DNA of 27,653 bases from positions 1 through 27,653 of IMG/VR virus record IMGVR_UViG_3300035698_004514, one strand, 5' to 3'. Below, piece after piece: positions 1 through 7,469 of this stretch (the first letter of the stretch is position 1; each line of letters starts with the position of its first letter). The notes beneath the pieces are model-generated. The model was given only the letters and a program-made list of their open reading frames with translations. It did not search any database and was not told where the DNA came from. Position numbers and translations under genes: made by a program. The stretch is from a virus.

Positions 1-5
1 GCCAT
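1..5 (-). CDS. Start of a further gene cut by the left edge
   Basis: An ATG at 5-3 follows a GGAAGAGGAG Shine-Dalgarno stretch that overlaps the stop of the 50-residue membrane protein upstream. Only the first codon and two bases are inside the window, so nothing can be said of the product. By position it continues the head operon after portal and MuF. Confidence 0.4.
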
Positions 6-7
6 GA

Positions 8-160
8 TTATCTCCTCTTCCTTCCCGGCCTCATCGGTTCGATATACCGCGGAGCCTTGCTCTCCAATGCACCAAGACGCACAAAGATACAAATAAGTAT
101 GATGGTCTGGACGATCATCACGAGCAGGAAAATATCAAGAACTCCTGATTTGAATATCAT
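8..160 (-). CDS. Small single-span membrane protein (50 aa)
   Basis: This 50-residue protein starts at an ATG that overlaps the stop of the preceding gene as ATGA, so it is probably translationally coupled. Residues about 8-28 form one hydrophobic segment (LDIFLLVMIVQTIILICIF), followed by a basic tail ending PGRKRR. It therefore looks like a one-span membrane protein with a charged cytoplasmic end. Tiny membrane proteins in head or lysis clusters of phages include holin-like and spanin-like proteins, but nothing here identifies one, so function is unknown. It is too short for most gene callers. The overlaps on both sides and the Shine-Dalgarno of the next gene inside its end support it being real. 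Confidence 0.6.
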   Translation of the reverse strand: MIFKSGVLDIFLLVMIVQTIILICIFVRLGALESKAPRYIEPMRPGRKRR

Positions 161-306
161 TTCTTATTGTCCTTTTTCAGGATAACTTTCTCTTTCTTTT
201 TCAGTTCATCCGGCTTTGTCCTCGTGCGGAACCAGCGGCCATCCTCCATGCGGTATTTCCACTTCGGACCAGACGGTCCCAGGTATTCTACCCAATTCTT
301 TTTCAT
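157..306 (-). CDS. Small basic protein (49 aa), unknown function
   Basis: A 49-residue lysine-rich protein starting MKKNWVEYLG and ending LKKDNKK. Its ATG overlaps the stop of the MuF gene as ATGA, and the Shine-Dalgarno GGAGGAG sits a few bases upstream inside that gene. Its own stop overlaps the start of the next small membrane protein, so the three form a tightly coupled string. The middle holds tryptophans and charged residues (WKYRMEDGRWFRTRTKP), suggesting a small folded or nucleic-acid-contacting protein. I do not recognise the family. Position downstream of MuF suggests a head-assembly or packaging accessory role, which is inference only. Confidence 0.6.
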   Translation of the reverse strand: MKKNWVEYLGPSGPKWKYRMEDGRWFRTRTKPDELKKKEKVILKKDNKK

Positions 307-1079
307 CTCACTCCTCCGTATATCTGCGCGCCTGTATTCCCGGCAAATCCGGGATCCGGATCAACGTTTGGTATTCGCGGCTCTCGATCAAACATGCCAC
401 GTCTTTCGGCCTCTGCCCTGCTGATCGACCGCACCTGGCATCGACAGTTATAACCATTAGGCGGCCACCATCGTTTCCACACATCGTGGAATCTGTCCGC
501 CCAAACTCCATCCATTGCTGCGTGAGTCGGTCTCGATCGCGCGTCCTCTGGGTTGAAGTATTCGAAGAACGGAAACTCCTCCGCCATCAGAGGGTTGTCC
601 ATTTCGCGCCACAACCCCGCGTTGTACGCCGTGTTGACATTGGTGCGATAGACCGTCTCCAAATGTGCAGGCGTCAACGTCTTGGCGGCCATCTCTCGCA
701 ACATGTCGTTCACTTGTTTGGCAAATTCTCGTTGTGTTATCCCCTCTTTCAGGATGTTCTCTACATGGCCCTTGATCTGCTCGACAAGATTCTGTCGAAA
801 TACTCTTGCGACAGACCATGCTCGTTGTTCGTACAGGTCTGCGGTGAGATTGATCGATGGGTCTGTCTTGAGAACCGGGTTCCTATCCGTCCAATATTTA
901 ATCGCCTCATCTGGTGTAACCTCGGGTAACGATACGCCTGCATTAGAAGCAAACTCCTCAAGCTCACCCTCTGTCGGTAAAGCAACCCCAACGCGCTTTG
1001 CGTCTGACAAGAGCCGTGCTCGCCCCGCAAGGTCTGCCCAAACCATTGTTGTTTGAAGCGAGCGCGTGAACGGGAACAT
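303..1079 (-). CDS. Mu gpF / SPP1 gp7-like minor head protein
   Basis: This 258-residue protein carries the C-terminal signature of the phage Mu gpF / SPP1 gp7 family (MuF domain): a YRTNVNTAYNAG segment, then RPTHAAMDGVW and WWPPNGYNCRCQVRS. Family members are minor capsid proteins that associate with the portal during procapsid assembly. It lies directly after the portal, as in Mu-like and SPP1-like phages. The ATG at 1079 has a poor, very close Shine-Dalgarno (AGGA), and the frame stays open upstream past the portal stop (IEDYWTDEE before the ATG) to an A11 run. The true N terminus may therefore be longer, or the protein may be made partly as a frameshift product of the portal gene. The downstream 49-residue gene overlaps its stop. 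Confidence 0.88.
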   Translation of the reverse strand: MFPFTRSLQTTMVWADLAGRARLLSDAKRVGVALPTEGELEEFASNAGVSLPEVTPDEAIKYWTDRNPVLKTDPSINLTADLYEQRAWSVARVFRQNLVEQIKGHVENILKEGITQREFAKQVNDMLREMAAKTLTPAHLETVYRTNVNTAYNAGLWREMDNPLMAEEFPFFEYFNPEDARSRPTHAAMDGVWADRFHDVWKRWWPPNGYNCRCQVRSISRAEAERRGMFDREPRIPNVDPDPGFAGNTGAQIYGGVR

Positions 1080-1102
1080 TTCCTCATCAGTCCAGTAATC
1101 CT

Positions 1103-2680
1103 CTATGTGTGAAAACGGTTTTTTTTTTTGACCAATCGACCCAAAACTTTAGATAGCTCGGCCTGTCCTATTTTGAGTGCGGCATCGAAAATACGATCCG
1201 ACTCACTAACCTTGCGCTCTCCGTCCGACGTATCAACAAACTCTTCGGGTCCCTCACTGTAATCCGTTCCCTGCGGGAACCTGCTTGCGTCATCAAGCCC
1301 TTGTGTGCCGCCTTGCGGAGTCGGCAGTCCAGGTTGCTGCATTTGCGGGCCACCGAAGGAATCGTCCGGGTCTTCCGGGTCAGCCCACTTGATGCCGTAC
1401 TTCTCTCCGAACCACCTCTTGCTGATAGGTTTTAGTTGCGCGATTTGCAATTCGCGTTGAAAGACGGCACCCTTATCCTCGGGGTGCCGAGGATTAGATT
1501 TTAATTTCGGAACGACAAAATCAGGGTGGTCTACTTTATCTCCGAGATAATTCATTCGCAACATCGGTTTAACGAGTTGTTGCGTCATGCACTCATCGAT
1601 CATACCAGCATCACGAATGAGTTTATCCGAGAACGGGTCGAGCTGCACAGAAGCCATTGCCCGACTGGCATTACCCTCCGGGACGTTTATTGATAGCGGA
1701 GCACCGAGCAGTATTTTTGCTACCGCATCGTCAATATATTTGATAAAACTTTGCATGACCTCATAGGATTGCCCGCCGATCTCCTCAAATTTAATGTCAA
1801 GATTCGCGGGTTTAGCGAGAGCACCCGACGCAGAAAAATAGGTGAGCATTTTGATAGCGTTCTGAATGTCCGTCTCGTTTGCGCCGTCATGAATATCTAT
1901 TATCGGAACGAGACCGGATCGCTCAAGAATAGTCATCAATCTTCGCAACGCCGCATTCACCCAGAAGAAAGGCCAGTACAAGGTATCAGCTTCTCCACGG
2001 CCCCAACGAGAATTATAAAGCATCAGCGATGATGTACTATCCTGAACTCCGTAGGTGCAAACGACAAAGTGGTCTTCGGCAATAACCGTACCGGATTCCG
2101 GGGTGGTGTACATCTCACCCTTGAGGACAAGCTCGCCTTGCTTGTTGAAATCAAAGAGCGCCTTCTGTCGATATTCGATAGCTCTTGGAACGATGTAACC
2201 GGATGGCGGTATCTCCATCTTACGCGACACTTCGCCGTTAAGAGGATTTGTCGTCTTGATTTCAGTCCACGGCCAAATAATCTCTCCGAACGATACACCC
2301 TGAAATACAGCTTCAAGAATGTTTTTCCGTACTTGAACAAAATTCGGTATCTGCTTTATGAGTTCTTCGACGGCACGGGCGTATGGCTCATCCTCTTTGC
2401 TCTGGGCTACGATTGTCCAATCGGCCCCGGCCACAGGGTCCATACGGCGATCTAATGCCGCTGCAATCATGTGATACTTTCGCATTTTCTTGTATGCGTT
2501 AGCATCTTTCTCCAGAGCAAAAGCCGGGTCGGTAGGGTCTCGGTCCCAATTATCGAAGATGTGTTTTCGGGATTTTACAATATCTCTGTACTCTGCCTTA
2601 AGGTGTTGAAACATCCGAGTCGATGCGTCGGTTGGAGTCATTGCCGCTGAAGGATCGAACTGTTCTGTTGTGATCGCCAT
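1103..2680 (-). CDS. Portal protein, DUF935 / Mu gp29-like
   Basis: A 525-residue protein of usual length for the DUF935 (Mu gp29-like) portal family. Portals form the dodecameric DNA entry ring of the capsid and dock the terminase. Recognisable family features are the N-terminal MIAAALDRRMDPVAGADW region, the GVSFGEIIWPW segment, FFWVNAALRRLMTILERSG in the middle and a LLGAPLSINVPEGNASRAMA segment around residues 330-350. Its ATG overlaps the terminase stop as TAATG. The C-terminal 90 residues are low-complexity, rich in G, P, Q, D and S, and end in a KKK stretch encoded by a run of eleven A residues on the coding strand, nine codons before the stop. Confidence 0.88.
   Translation of the reverse strand: MAITTEQFDPSAAMTPTDASTRMFQHLKAEYRDIVKSRKHIFDNWDRDPTDPAFALEKDANAYKKMRKYHMIAAALDRRMDPVAGADWTIVAQSKEDEPYARAVEELIKQIPNFVQVRKNILEAVFQGVSFGEIIWPWTEIKTTNPLNGEVSRKMEIPPSGYIVPRAIEYRQKALFDFNKQGELVLKGEMYTTPESGTVIAEDHFVVCTYGVQDSTSSLMLYNSRWGRGEADTLYWPFFWVNAALRRLMTILERSGLVPIIDIHDGANETDIQNAIKMLTYFSASGALAKPANLDIKFEEIGGQSYEVMQSFIKYIDDAVAKILLGAPLSINVPEGNASRAMASVQLDPFSDKLIRDAGMIDECMTQQLVKPMLRMNYLGDKVDHPDFVVPKLKSNPRHPEDKGAVFQRELQIAQLKPISKRWFGEKYGIKWADPEDPDDSFGGPQMQQPGLPTPQGGTQGLDDASRFPQGTDYSEGPEEFVDTSDGERKVSESDRIFDAALKIGQAELSKVLGRLVKKKNRFHT
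1119..1129 (-). other. A11 homopolymer, candidate slippery site
   Basis: The coding (minus) strand has eleven consecutive A residues near the 3' end of the portal gene. A net minus-one shift here enters the frame of the MuF protein, which is open from upstream of this run through its ATG. This would fuse the portal to MuF through a short linker reading PFSHIEDYWTDEE. The run and the open frame are seen directly; slippage is inference. Confidence 0.45.
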
Positions 2681-3972
2681 TACTGGAAGAATCCTCCTCC
2701 GTGTTGGAATACAGGAGAATCAGGCATTAACATAGAAACACGAGCGACCCCAGACCGCGCTTGCCATAACGCGAGAGCACGAGCTATCACGCAATCGTCG
2801 TGCATCCCCTCGGGATGTCCATAGCTGATATTGCCTGTGCGTCCTTGAATCATTTCGAATGCTTTCATTTCGTTGTTTGCAAGCTCGTCCTTGAGTATGG
2901 CGACTTCTTTGCGATCAAACCTGATAATGAGATTCTCACACAGGTCCCGTTTTGATTGCGGGGTGAAGACGTATGGCTCACATTGCACTCCTGCCGACTG
3001 GAGTTGCGGTATAACGACATCGCCAATGCCGGTCGAATCGACAAGAGCTTTTGCTCGCCATTTCTTGCAGACATGCGCGACTCCTTGAATTAAGACATCC
3101 CAACCGATGTGATTGCGACGGTAAATCTCGACCTCGACGGGTACTCCTGTTGTAATATCAAAGACGGTGACAACCGTCCAATCCTGCTTACGACCGAGAT
3201 CGACACCAGCAACATACGTACGGTTCGACTGCGGAACCTTGCCGGTCTCCGCCGTTGCACACTCATCCACATTGCGAATCGCTGCAAGCTCATCCTCAAG
3301 GAATTCAGCGAGTATCTCTTGTCGATAGAGCACCTCCGTCAAATCTTTGCTGATTTTGTCGAGTTCGATTGGTGACAGATATGGGTTCGCGTGACTCGGG
3401 TAGTGGAACGAGGCGTATTCTGGATGATCTTCCGACTGCCCTTTGATGAACATCTTCCATAACCAATTGCGTCCTTTGGGTGTAGTTTGAAACGTCGCCC
3501 CTCCCTGCTTGTCCATGAGCGACGGTCTTAACACCTCTGTCCACGCAGCCTCTCGACATTGAGCCGCCTCGTCTACGAAGATGTGCTTCGGCCCTTCTCC
3601 GCGGATCAAATGATACTTTTCGAGGGATAGCCAATCTATGTGTGCGCCGCTGATAAGCCTCATGCGGTGATCTGATTCGTTCTTGTACTCGATGAAGTCT
3701 TTGAATGTGGCGCAGAATTCCTCCCACTTCGGCAAAATCCCGATCCGGTATGTCGGGGCAGTCCACCAGTATAGGGCTGGCACTTCCATTGCCTTTTTGA
3801 ATAGCGAGTTCAATCCGTGACACGTCTTGCCTCCACGCCTCCCGGCTACTACGACTTTGAATCTTGCTTTGCTCCGTTCGATGGCCTGCTGCTGCGCATG
3901 GGGGTAGAAGTCAACCTTGACTTTGATTTTTTGCTTTCGTTTTTTGGAGGCTTGAGCAGTCGATTTCCCCAT
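2680..3972 (-). CDS. terL: Terminase large subunit
   Basis: The DNA-packaging motor ATPase and nuclease (430 residues). The ATPase domain shows a Walker A AGRRGGKT at residues 43-50, Walker B IFVDEA at about 131-136 and a TTPKGRNWL coupling segment. The RNase H-like nuclease domain shows GVDLGRKQDWT (acidic residue about 258), ALVDSTG (about 312) and the C-terminal MHDDCVIARAL, supplying three metal-binding acidic positions. Length and motif order are normal for phage terminases. A GAGG Shine-Dalgarno supports the start, which lies 124 bases inside the preceding terminase small-subunit ORF. The stop overlaps the portal ATG as TAATG. Confidence 0.93.
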   Translation of the reverse strand: MGKSTAQASKKRKQKIKVKVDFYPHAQQQAIERSKARFKVVVAGRRGGKTCHGLNSLFKKAMEVPALYWWTAPTYRIGILPKWEEFCATFKDFIEYKNESDHRMRLISGAHIDWLSLEKYHLIRGEGPKHIFVDEAAQCREAAWTEVLRPSLMDKQGGATFQTTPKGRNWLWKMFIKGQSEDHPEYASFHYPSHANPYLSPIELDKISKDLTEVLYRQEILAEFLEDELAAIRNVDECATAETGKVPQSNRTYVAGVDLGRKQDWTVVTVFDITTGVPVEVEIYRRNHIGWDVLIQGVAHVCKKWRAKALVDSTGIGDVVIPQLQSAGVQCEPYVFTPQSKRDLCENLIIRFDRKEVAILKDELANNEMKAFEMIQGRTGNISYGHPEGMHDDCVIARALALWQARSGVARVSMLMPDSPVFQHGGGFFQ

Positions 3973-4310
3973 GTGACCTCAAATTCTTTTTTCTCCTCGA
4001 TCTTTACATTCTGCTCAATTGTCTGTCTGTGCTGCCAATGATCTTTATTGCGGTTGCAAAGAAAAAAGAAAATAGAAGCTTCTTTACCCCTCGCGCAATT
4101 CTTTAGGAGATAACCCTCGACTTTTTTTAGTACCGAAAGTTCCGCTTCCTCTACTTCCCTCACAAATATTTCATCTTTTTTTAATGCTGAGTAAAATGTT
4201 GTGCGATCTATCCCTACTGACCCGCACGCTGCTGTTCTCGTCGCTCCCGCTCTAAGTGCGACTAACAATCTTTTTTTTCTTTTGACGTCGAATTTGTAGG
4301 GTTTAGCCAC
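3849..4310 (-). CDS. terS: Putative terminase small subunit
   Basis: A 153-residue protein directly upstream of the large terminase. Residues 10-50 form a helix-turn-helix-like segment (KKRLLVALRAGATRTAACGS then IDRTTFYSALKKDE), the usual DNA-recognition module of small terminases. A helical middle is followed by a basic, serine-rich tail. Small terminases bind the packaging site and deliver DNA to the motor. The call rests on the helix-turn-helix plus position. The last 41 codons overlap the start of the large-subunit gene in another frame, longer than usual. That tail may be genuine, or the gene may once have ended earlier. Confidence 0.72.
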   Translation of the reverse strand: MAKPYKFDVKRKKRLLVALRAGATRTAACGSVGIDRTTFYSALKKDEIFVREVEEAELSVLKKVEGYLLKNCARGKEASIFFFLCNRNKDHWQHRQTIEQNVKIEEKKEFEVTWGNRLLKPPKNESKKSKSRLTSTPMRSSRPSNGAKQDSKS

Positions 4311-4320
4311 TCTGATTCCT

Positions 4321-4875
4321 CTACGGCAGTTTGAGTTTCGTCAGCGATATATTGATATTCGCTTTCAATCCATCGTCCACAGCTTCAGTTTCGACGAGAT
4401 ATTCTGTGGCATTTGCAAGCCCACGCCATATTCCATTCCCGCCTTTTCCGCCGACTGAACCGATCTGGGGGTGGTCTCCAGACGCGCCAAAGTGGCCGTG
4501 CCAATTCATTCCAGAGCCAACTGTGATTCCAGACGCTTCAACCCCTTCTCGCAGAATTGTGGATACCGTTCGGAGTGATGCGCCATCGTGGATATTGTTC
4601 AATGCCGCAGTTGTTCCACTTCCACCCGGATAGGACGGGGTTCGCGTTACCGTTACGCCTGTGAATGTGTTTGCATGGACTTCTATCTTGGCAAAATATC
4701 GGTGGGTTGCATCGTCAGGGATTCTGATGAGGTAGTAGAATTTGTCCCCGGCAGATGCAAGTGCGTGATCATCTTGGTGGGTATCAATCCACCCGATGAA
4801 TCCGAGGTACTCTTCGAAGCTCATCCCCAGCACGTTCATCGGGGCTACGTCAGAATCGTGGTATCCCATTCCCAT
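4321..4875 (-). CDS. Unknown protein at the head of the packaging operon (184 aa)
   Basis: First gene after the promoter at 4946-4919, about 37 bases from the predicted transcript start. The longest ORF begins at a TTG (4893), but the ATG at 4875, preceded by a GGGGG stretch, is the better start. The protein has no signal peptide or membrane segment. It is rich in glycine, histidine and threonine, with glycine-rich turns such as SVGGKGGNGIWRG and HGHFGASGDH, and a beta-rich C terminus (ANINISLTKLKLP). This composition resembles virion surface or receptor-type proteins more than enzymes, but I do not recognise the family. Its place between the early block and the terminase suggests a late, virion-related role. 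Confidence 0.65.
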   Translation of the reverse strand: MGMGYHDSDVAPMNVLGMSFEEYLGFIGWIDTHQDDHALASAGDKFYYLIRIPDDATHRYFAKIEVHANTFTGVTVTRTPSYPGGSGTTAALNNIHDGASLRTVSTILREGVEASGITVGSGMNWHGHFGASGDHPQIGSVGGKGGNGIWRGLANATEYLVETEAVDDGLKANINISLTKLKLP

Positions 4876-4918
4876 TTGCTTAACCCCCGACAAGAGAATT
4901 TCACTGTTTCATACCGGA

Positions 4919-4946
4919 AGTATACAGGATGTAAAAAATTTGTCAA
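4919..4946 (-). promoter_or_regulatory. Sigma70-type promoter for the packaging/head operon
   Basis: On the minus strand TTGACA (4946-4941) is followed by a 16-base spacer and TATACT (4924-4919). The predicted transcript starts near 4912 and reads into the unknown protein, terminase, portal and MuF. The hexamers and spacer length are identical to those of the promoter at 19979-19952. The 60 bases upstream are AT-rich. No convincing terminator for the preceding early block is seen between 5031 and 4947. Confidence 0.8.
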
Positions 4947-5031
4947 GCAAGAAAATAAAGAAAGTGCCTATATTTATTTATGGGGCTGACGTGATAATCG
5001 CTACTCCTTTCGTTAGAATAATTCTCGTGGA

Positions 5032-5535
5032 TTATCTGAATGTCAGCTCCGTCTCGGCTTTGACTTCGTCGATTATTTTCAGCGCGCTCTCTCGAAGTGT
5101 GGTAGGACTGATGGAGGCCAGGTTGTATATTCTGCCGCGAACCGTATTCAATGCACAGAGAATATTGACTGTGTTAGATCCCGTCCCCGACTCGGCTTTG
5201 ACTTCGTCGATTATTTTCAGCGCGCTCTCTCGAAGTGTGGTAGGACTGATGAAGGCCAGGTTGTATATTCTGCCGCGAACCGTATTCAATGCACAGAGAA
5301 TATTGACTGTGTTAGATCCCGTCCCCGACTCCACCCCGACCTGCTCGATGAACTGCTCTCGGGACTGCCCTTTGAAGCGCGGGAATCCCTGCCGGTCCAT
5401 CGCGTCCGTTAATTTGTCGCACTCCGCTTCCGATTTCTCAAGCTGGAATTCGACCCGGCGGATTTCTTCGCAATAGTTCGCTCGCATATCCCGAATCATC
5501 TGCCCGACCTCTTCCTGAAATACGTTTTCCATCAT
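5032..5535 (-). CDS. Unknown helical protein with a tandem internal duplication (167 aa)
   Basis: The start is taken at the ATG at 5535, which follows an AGGAGG Shine-Dalgarno overlapping the stop of the RusA-like gene. The N-terminal half (about residues 1-65) is acidic and probably helical (QMIRDMRANYCEEIRRVEFQ). The rest consists of a 46-residue unit, ESGTGSNTVNILCALNTVRG to IIDEVKA, repeated twice with one amino acid difference (F to S), and a short tail. I do not recognise the family. The unit length and predicted mixed helix/strand suggest a small self-contained domain. As the last gene before the packaging promoter, it likely belongs to the replication/recombination transcript. Confidence 0.7.
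   Translation of the reverse strand: MMENVFQEEVGQMIRDMRANYCEEIRRVEFQLEKSEAECDKLTDAMDRQGFPRFKGQSREQFIEQVGVESGTGSNTVNILCALNTVRGRIYNLAFISPTTLRESALKIIDEVKAESGTGSNTVNILCALNTVRGRIYNLASISPTTLRESALKIIDEVKAETELTFR
5053..5328. repeat. 138-bp in-frame tandem duplication (two copies)
   Basis: Copies at 5053-5190 and 5191-5328 are identical except for one base (5114 G versus 5252 A). The period of 138 is exactly 46 codons, so the reading frame of the 167-residue gene is kept. Confidence 0.95.
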
Positions 5536-5546
5536 GATGCCTCCTC

Positions 5547-6107
5547 CTATTCCCACGGCCAGATCGTGACCACAACCCGATGTCGCGCCTTGTCTGGCTC
5601 GTGTATCTTGGTGTGTGAGTCATTGTAGACCCATTTATCCGGCTGGTATACTCCGGGCATGAGTTCATCGAACAGTGCGTCGATTATGAGCTTCGGGCAT
5701 GATTCAAGATCCGCCGCCTCCACCTCACATTTTGCCTTTTCGGTGATCGTATCCCATTTCCAGTAGACCAGCATTTTGTATTGATACTTCCGTTCTGGCA
5801 ACCGGCGACTCCCGACGTGCGACCGCACGAATTTCTTGTAATTGCGGCCCTTTGTCGACAGCCGTCTCCCCCCGCTTTTGAGGTTTTCGTAGGCTGTGTT
5901 CGAGCTTGGCGGCTTGCCGGGGATGGTGAACCTGAAGGGATCTCCTGACATCATCTGGTCCAATTTTGATTGATCGGCATGTACGATGTAGGCGAGGTCT
6001 AAAATATCTGTACAGCTCCGAATGTTACCATTGGGATACAGGACTTCCCATTCAAACTCGTTTCTCCGTGTGAATACTCCGTTATGCTGTTTGACCCATT
6101 CGCTCAT
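5547..6107 (-). CDS. rusA: RusA-like Holliday junction resolvase
   Basis: A 186-residue protein. From about residue 58 it shows the RusA pattern: an N-terminal FTIPGKPPSSNTAYENLKS (typical PPS-N motif), a central beta strand, then AADLESCPKLIIDALFDEL and a YNDS motif near residue 165 that would supply the acidic metal-binding residues, and a final beta strand RHRVVVTIW. RusA enzymes are small dimeric endonucleases that resolve Holliday junctions or trim branched DNA before packaging. The first 55 residues are extra compared with the usual 120-residue family length and look like a small separate domain. It follows the DnaB helicase, consistent with processing replication or recombination intermediates. 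Confidence 0.75.
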   Translation of the reverse strand: MSEWVKQHNGVFTRRNEFEWEVLYPNGNIRSCTDILDLAYIVHADQSKLDQMMSGDPFRFTIPGKPPSSNTAYENLKSGGRRLSTKGRNYKKFVRSHVGSRRLPERKYQYKMLVYWKWDTITEKAKCEVEAADLESCPKLIIDALFDELMPGVYQPDKWVYNDSHTKIHEPDKARHRVVVTIWPWE

Positions 6108-6140
6108 GATTTCGCCTTTTCGCCGTCGCGTTAGTGGTCC

Positions 6141-7469
6141 TTAAAAGTCAATCCCGCCGCCGAGTTCCCTCACTCGATCTGGCCCGAACGTCACGAATTC
6201 ACCGGCAAAGTGCAGGTAAATCGTCCCTGTTTCCCCGTGCCTGTTCTTGGCAACAATCAGTTCTGTCTCCCCGTTATTCTCGCCGTCTGCGAATCCAGGT
6301 CGATGGAGTAGCATCACCACGTCGGCGTCCTGTTCTATCGCTCCTGATTCCCGTAGGTCGGATAATCTCGGGCGTTTATGGTCCCGCTTCTCGACATCTC
6401 GGTTCAGTTGCGCATTGACGATCACGGGAATGTCAAGCGTCTTCGCCACGATCTTTAGCATCCGGCTGTTGTTGCTTACCCGCTCTTCTCGTGAGACCCG
6501 CATATCGTCCGATTGCATGAGCTGGAGATAGTCGATGAATATGGCGTCCAGGCCTCCTAATTCCTGAATGATCCGCCGACATTTGGATAGCACATGCTTG
6601 ACCGTAATGTCCGAGGAATCGTCGAGAAGGCACCGGAATTCATTTATATCCGCGGAAGCATCTATTGCCTTCAGCGTGAGCGCCTCCGAGTGAATTCCGC
6701 TCGATACGACCTTCGTATTGATCTTTGCTATGCTGGCAATCATCTTTTCAAGCACGTCCCTGATCGACATCTCTATCGAGAAGAACGCCACGATTTTACC
6801 GTCTCGGCAGAAGTCCTCCGCGAGATTCATTGCGAGGGATGATTTCCCGACACTCGGTCTTGCGGCGAGGATGTAGAGTTGCGATTTCTGGAAGCCTCCT
6901 GTCATGGCATTGAAGGCCGGGAATCGTGTTTGCAATCCGTGTCCCTGCTTTTTCTCGCCTTTGGATATTATCTCGCCAAGGATTTGTGATATTGATTTCT
7001 CTTGTTTCTTGAATATCTCTCCGGACAGGTCGAAGACAACCCGCTCGACGTCGTCTATGAATTCTCGCAGATCGCCTGTGTGGGTTCGGATTTCTTCCGT
7101 GGACTTGGAGAGCTTCCAGAGTATCTCGCGCCTGATGTACGACTCTCTGATATTGCTCGCATGGTATTGCAGTTGCGATTCGGTGGTAATCCATATGTTA
7201 TCCTGGACGATGCGCTGTAGGCCCTGATAGCCGTCCACCTTGTCGATGGTCTTGTGCTCCTTCATGTAGTCGCCGATCATCACCACGTCGTATTGAGGCT
7301 CTACCGCCTCCACCTCTTCGATAGCTTTCCAGATGTGGCGATTGGCAATACTGAAGAAATACTTGGCCTCGATGATGCCCTGCGCGACGATATACGCCGT
7401 GGAATCATAGAGCAGTGTTGCTATCAGGATGTTCTCGTTTTCTATCGATGTTGGGATGCTGTGTTCCAT
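6141..7469 (-). CDS. dnaB: Replicative DNA helicase, DnaB family
   Basis: A 442-residue protein with the full DnaB layout: an N-terminal helical domain (residues 1-100), a linker (about 100-175) and a RecA-like motor. Walker A is ARPSVGKSS (203-211), followed by the FFSIEMS segment. Walker B is IFIDYLQLM (about 310-318). The C-terminal LRESGAIEQDADVV and KNRHGETG (arginine-finger region) are present. It would form the hexameric ring that unwinds the phage fork. The ATG has a strong AAAGGAG site and lies inside the 3' end of the initiator gene, so the two are coupled. The order initiator-with-iterons then helicase parallels the lambda O-P arrangement, with the phage supplying the helicase itself. 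Confidence 0.95.
   Translation of the reverse strand: MEHSIPTSIENENILIATLLYDSTAYIVAQGIIEAKYFFSIANRHIWKAIEEVEAVEPQYDVVMIGDYMKEHKTIDKVDGYQGLQRIVQDNIWITTESQLQYHASNIRESYIRREILWKLSKSTEEIRTHTGDLREFIDDVERVVFDLSGEIFKKQEKSISQILGEIISKGEKKQGHGLQTRFPAFNAMTGGFQKSQLYILAARPSVGKSSLAMNLAEDFCRDGKIVAFFSIEMSIRDVLEKMIASIAKINTKVVSSGIHSEALTLKAIDASADINEFRCLLDDSSDITVKHVLSKCRRIIQELGGLDAIFIDYLQLMQSDDMRVSREERVSNNSRMLKIVAKTLDIPVIVNAQLNRDVEKRDHKRPRLSDLRESGAIEQDADVVMLLHRPGFADGENNGETELIVAKNRHGETGTIYLHFAGEFVTFGPDRVRELGGGIDF

Noticed and set aside
1796-1801. TGTCAA inside the portal gene as a minus-strand promoter
   Set aside because: No good -10 element at proper spacing and it lies within coding sequence, so it is probably chance.
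4947-5031. Terminator at the end of the early block
   Set aside because: Only a weak, interrupted stem (GCC...GGC) ahead of T-rich sequence; not strong enough to call.
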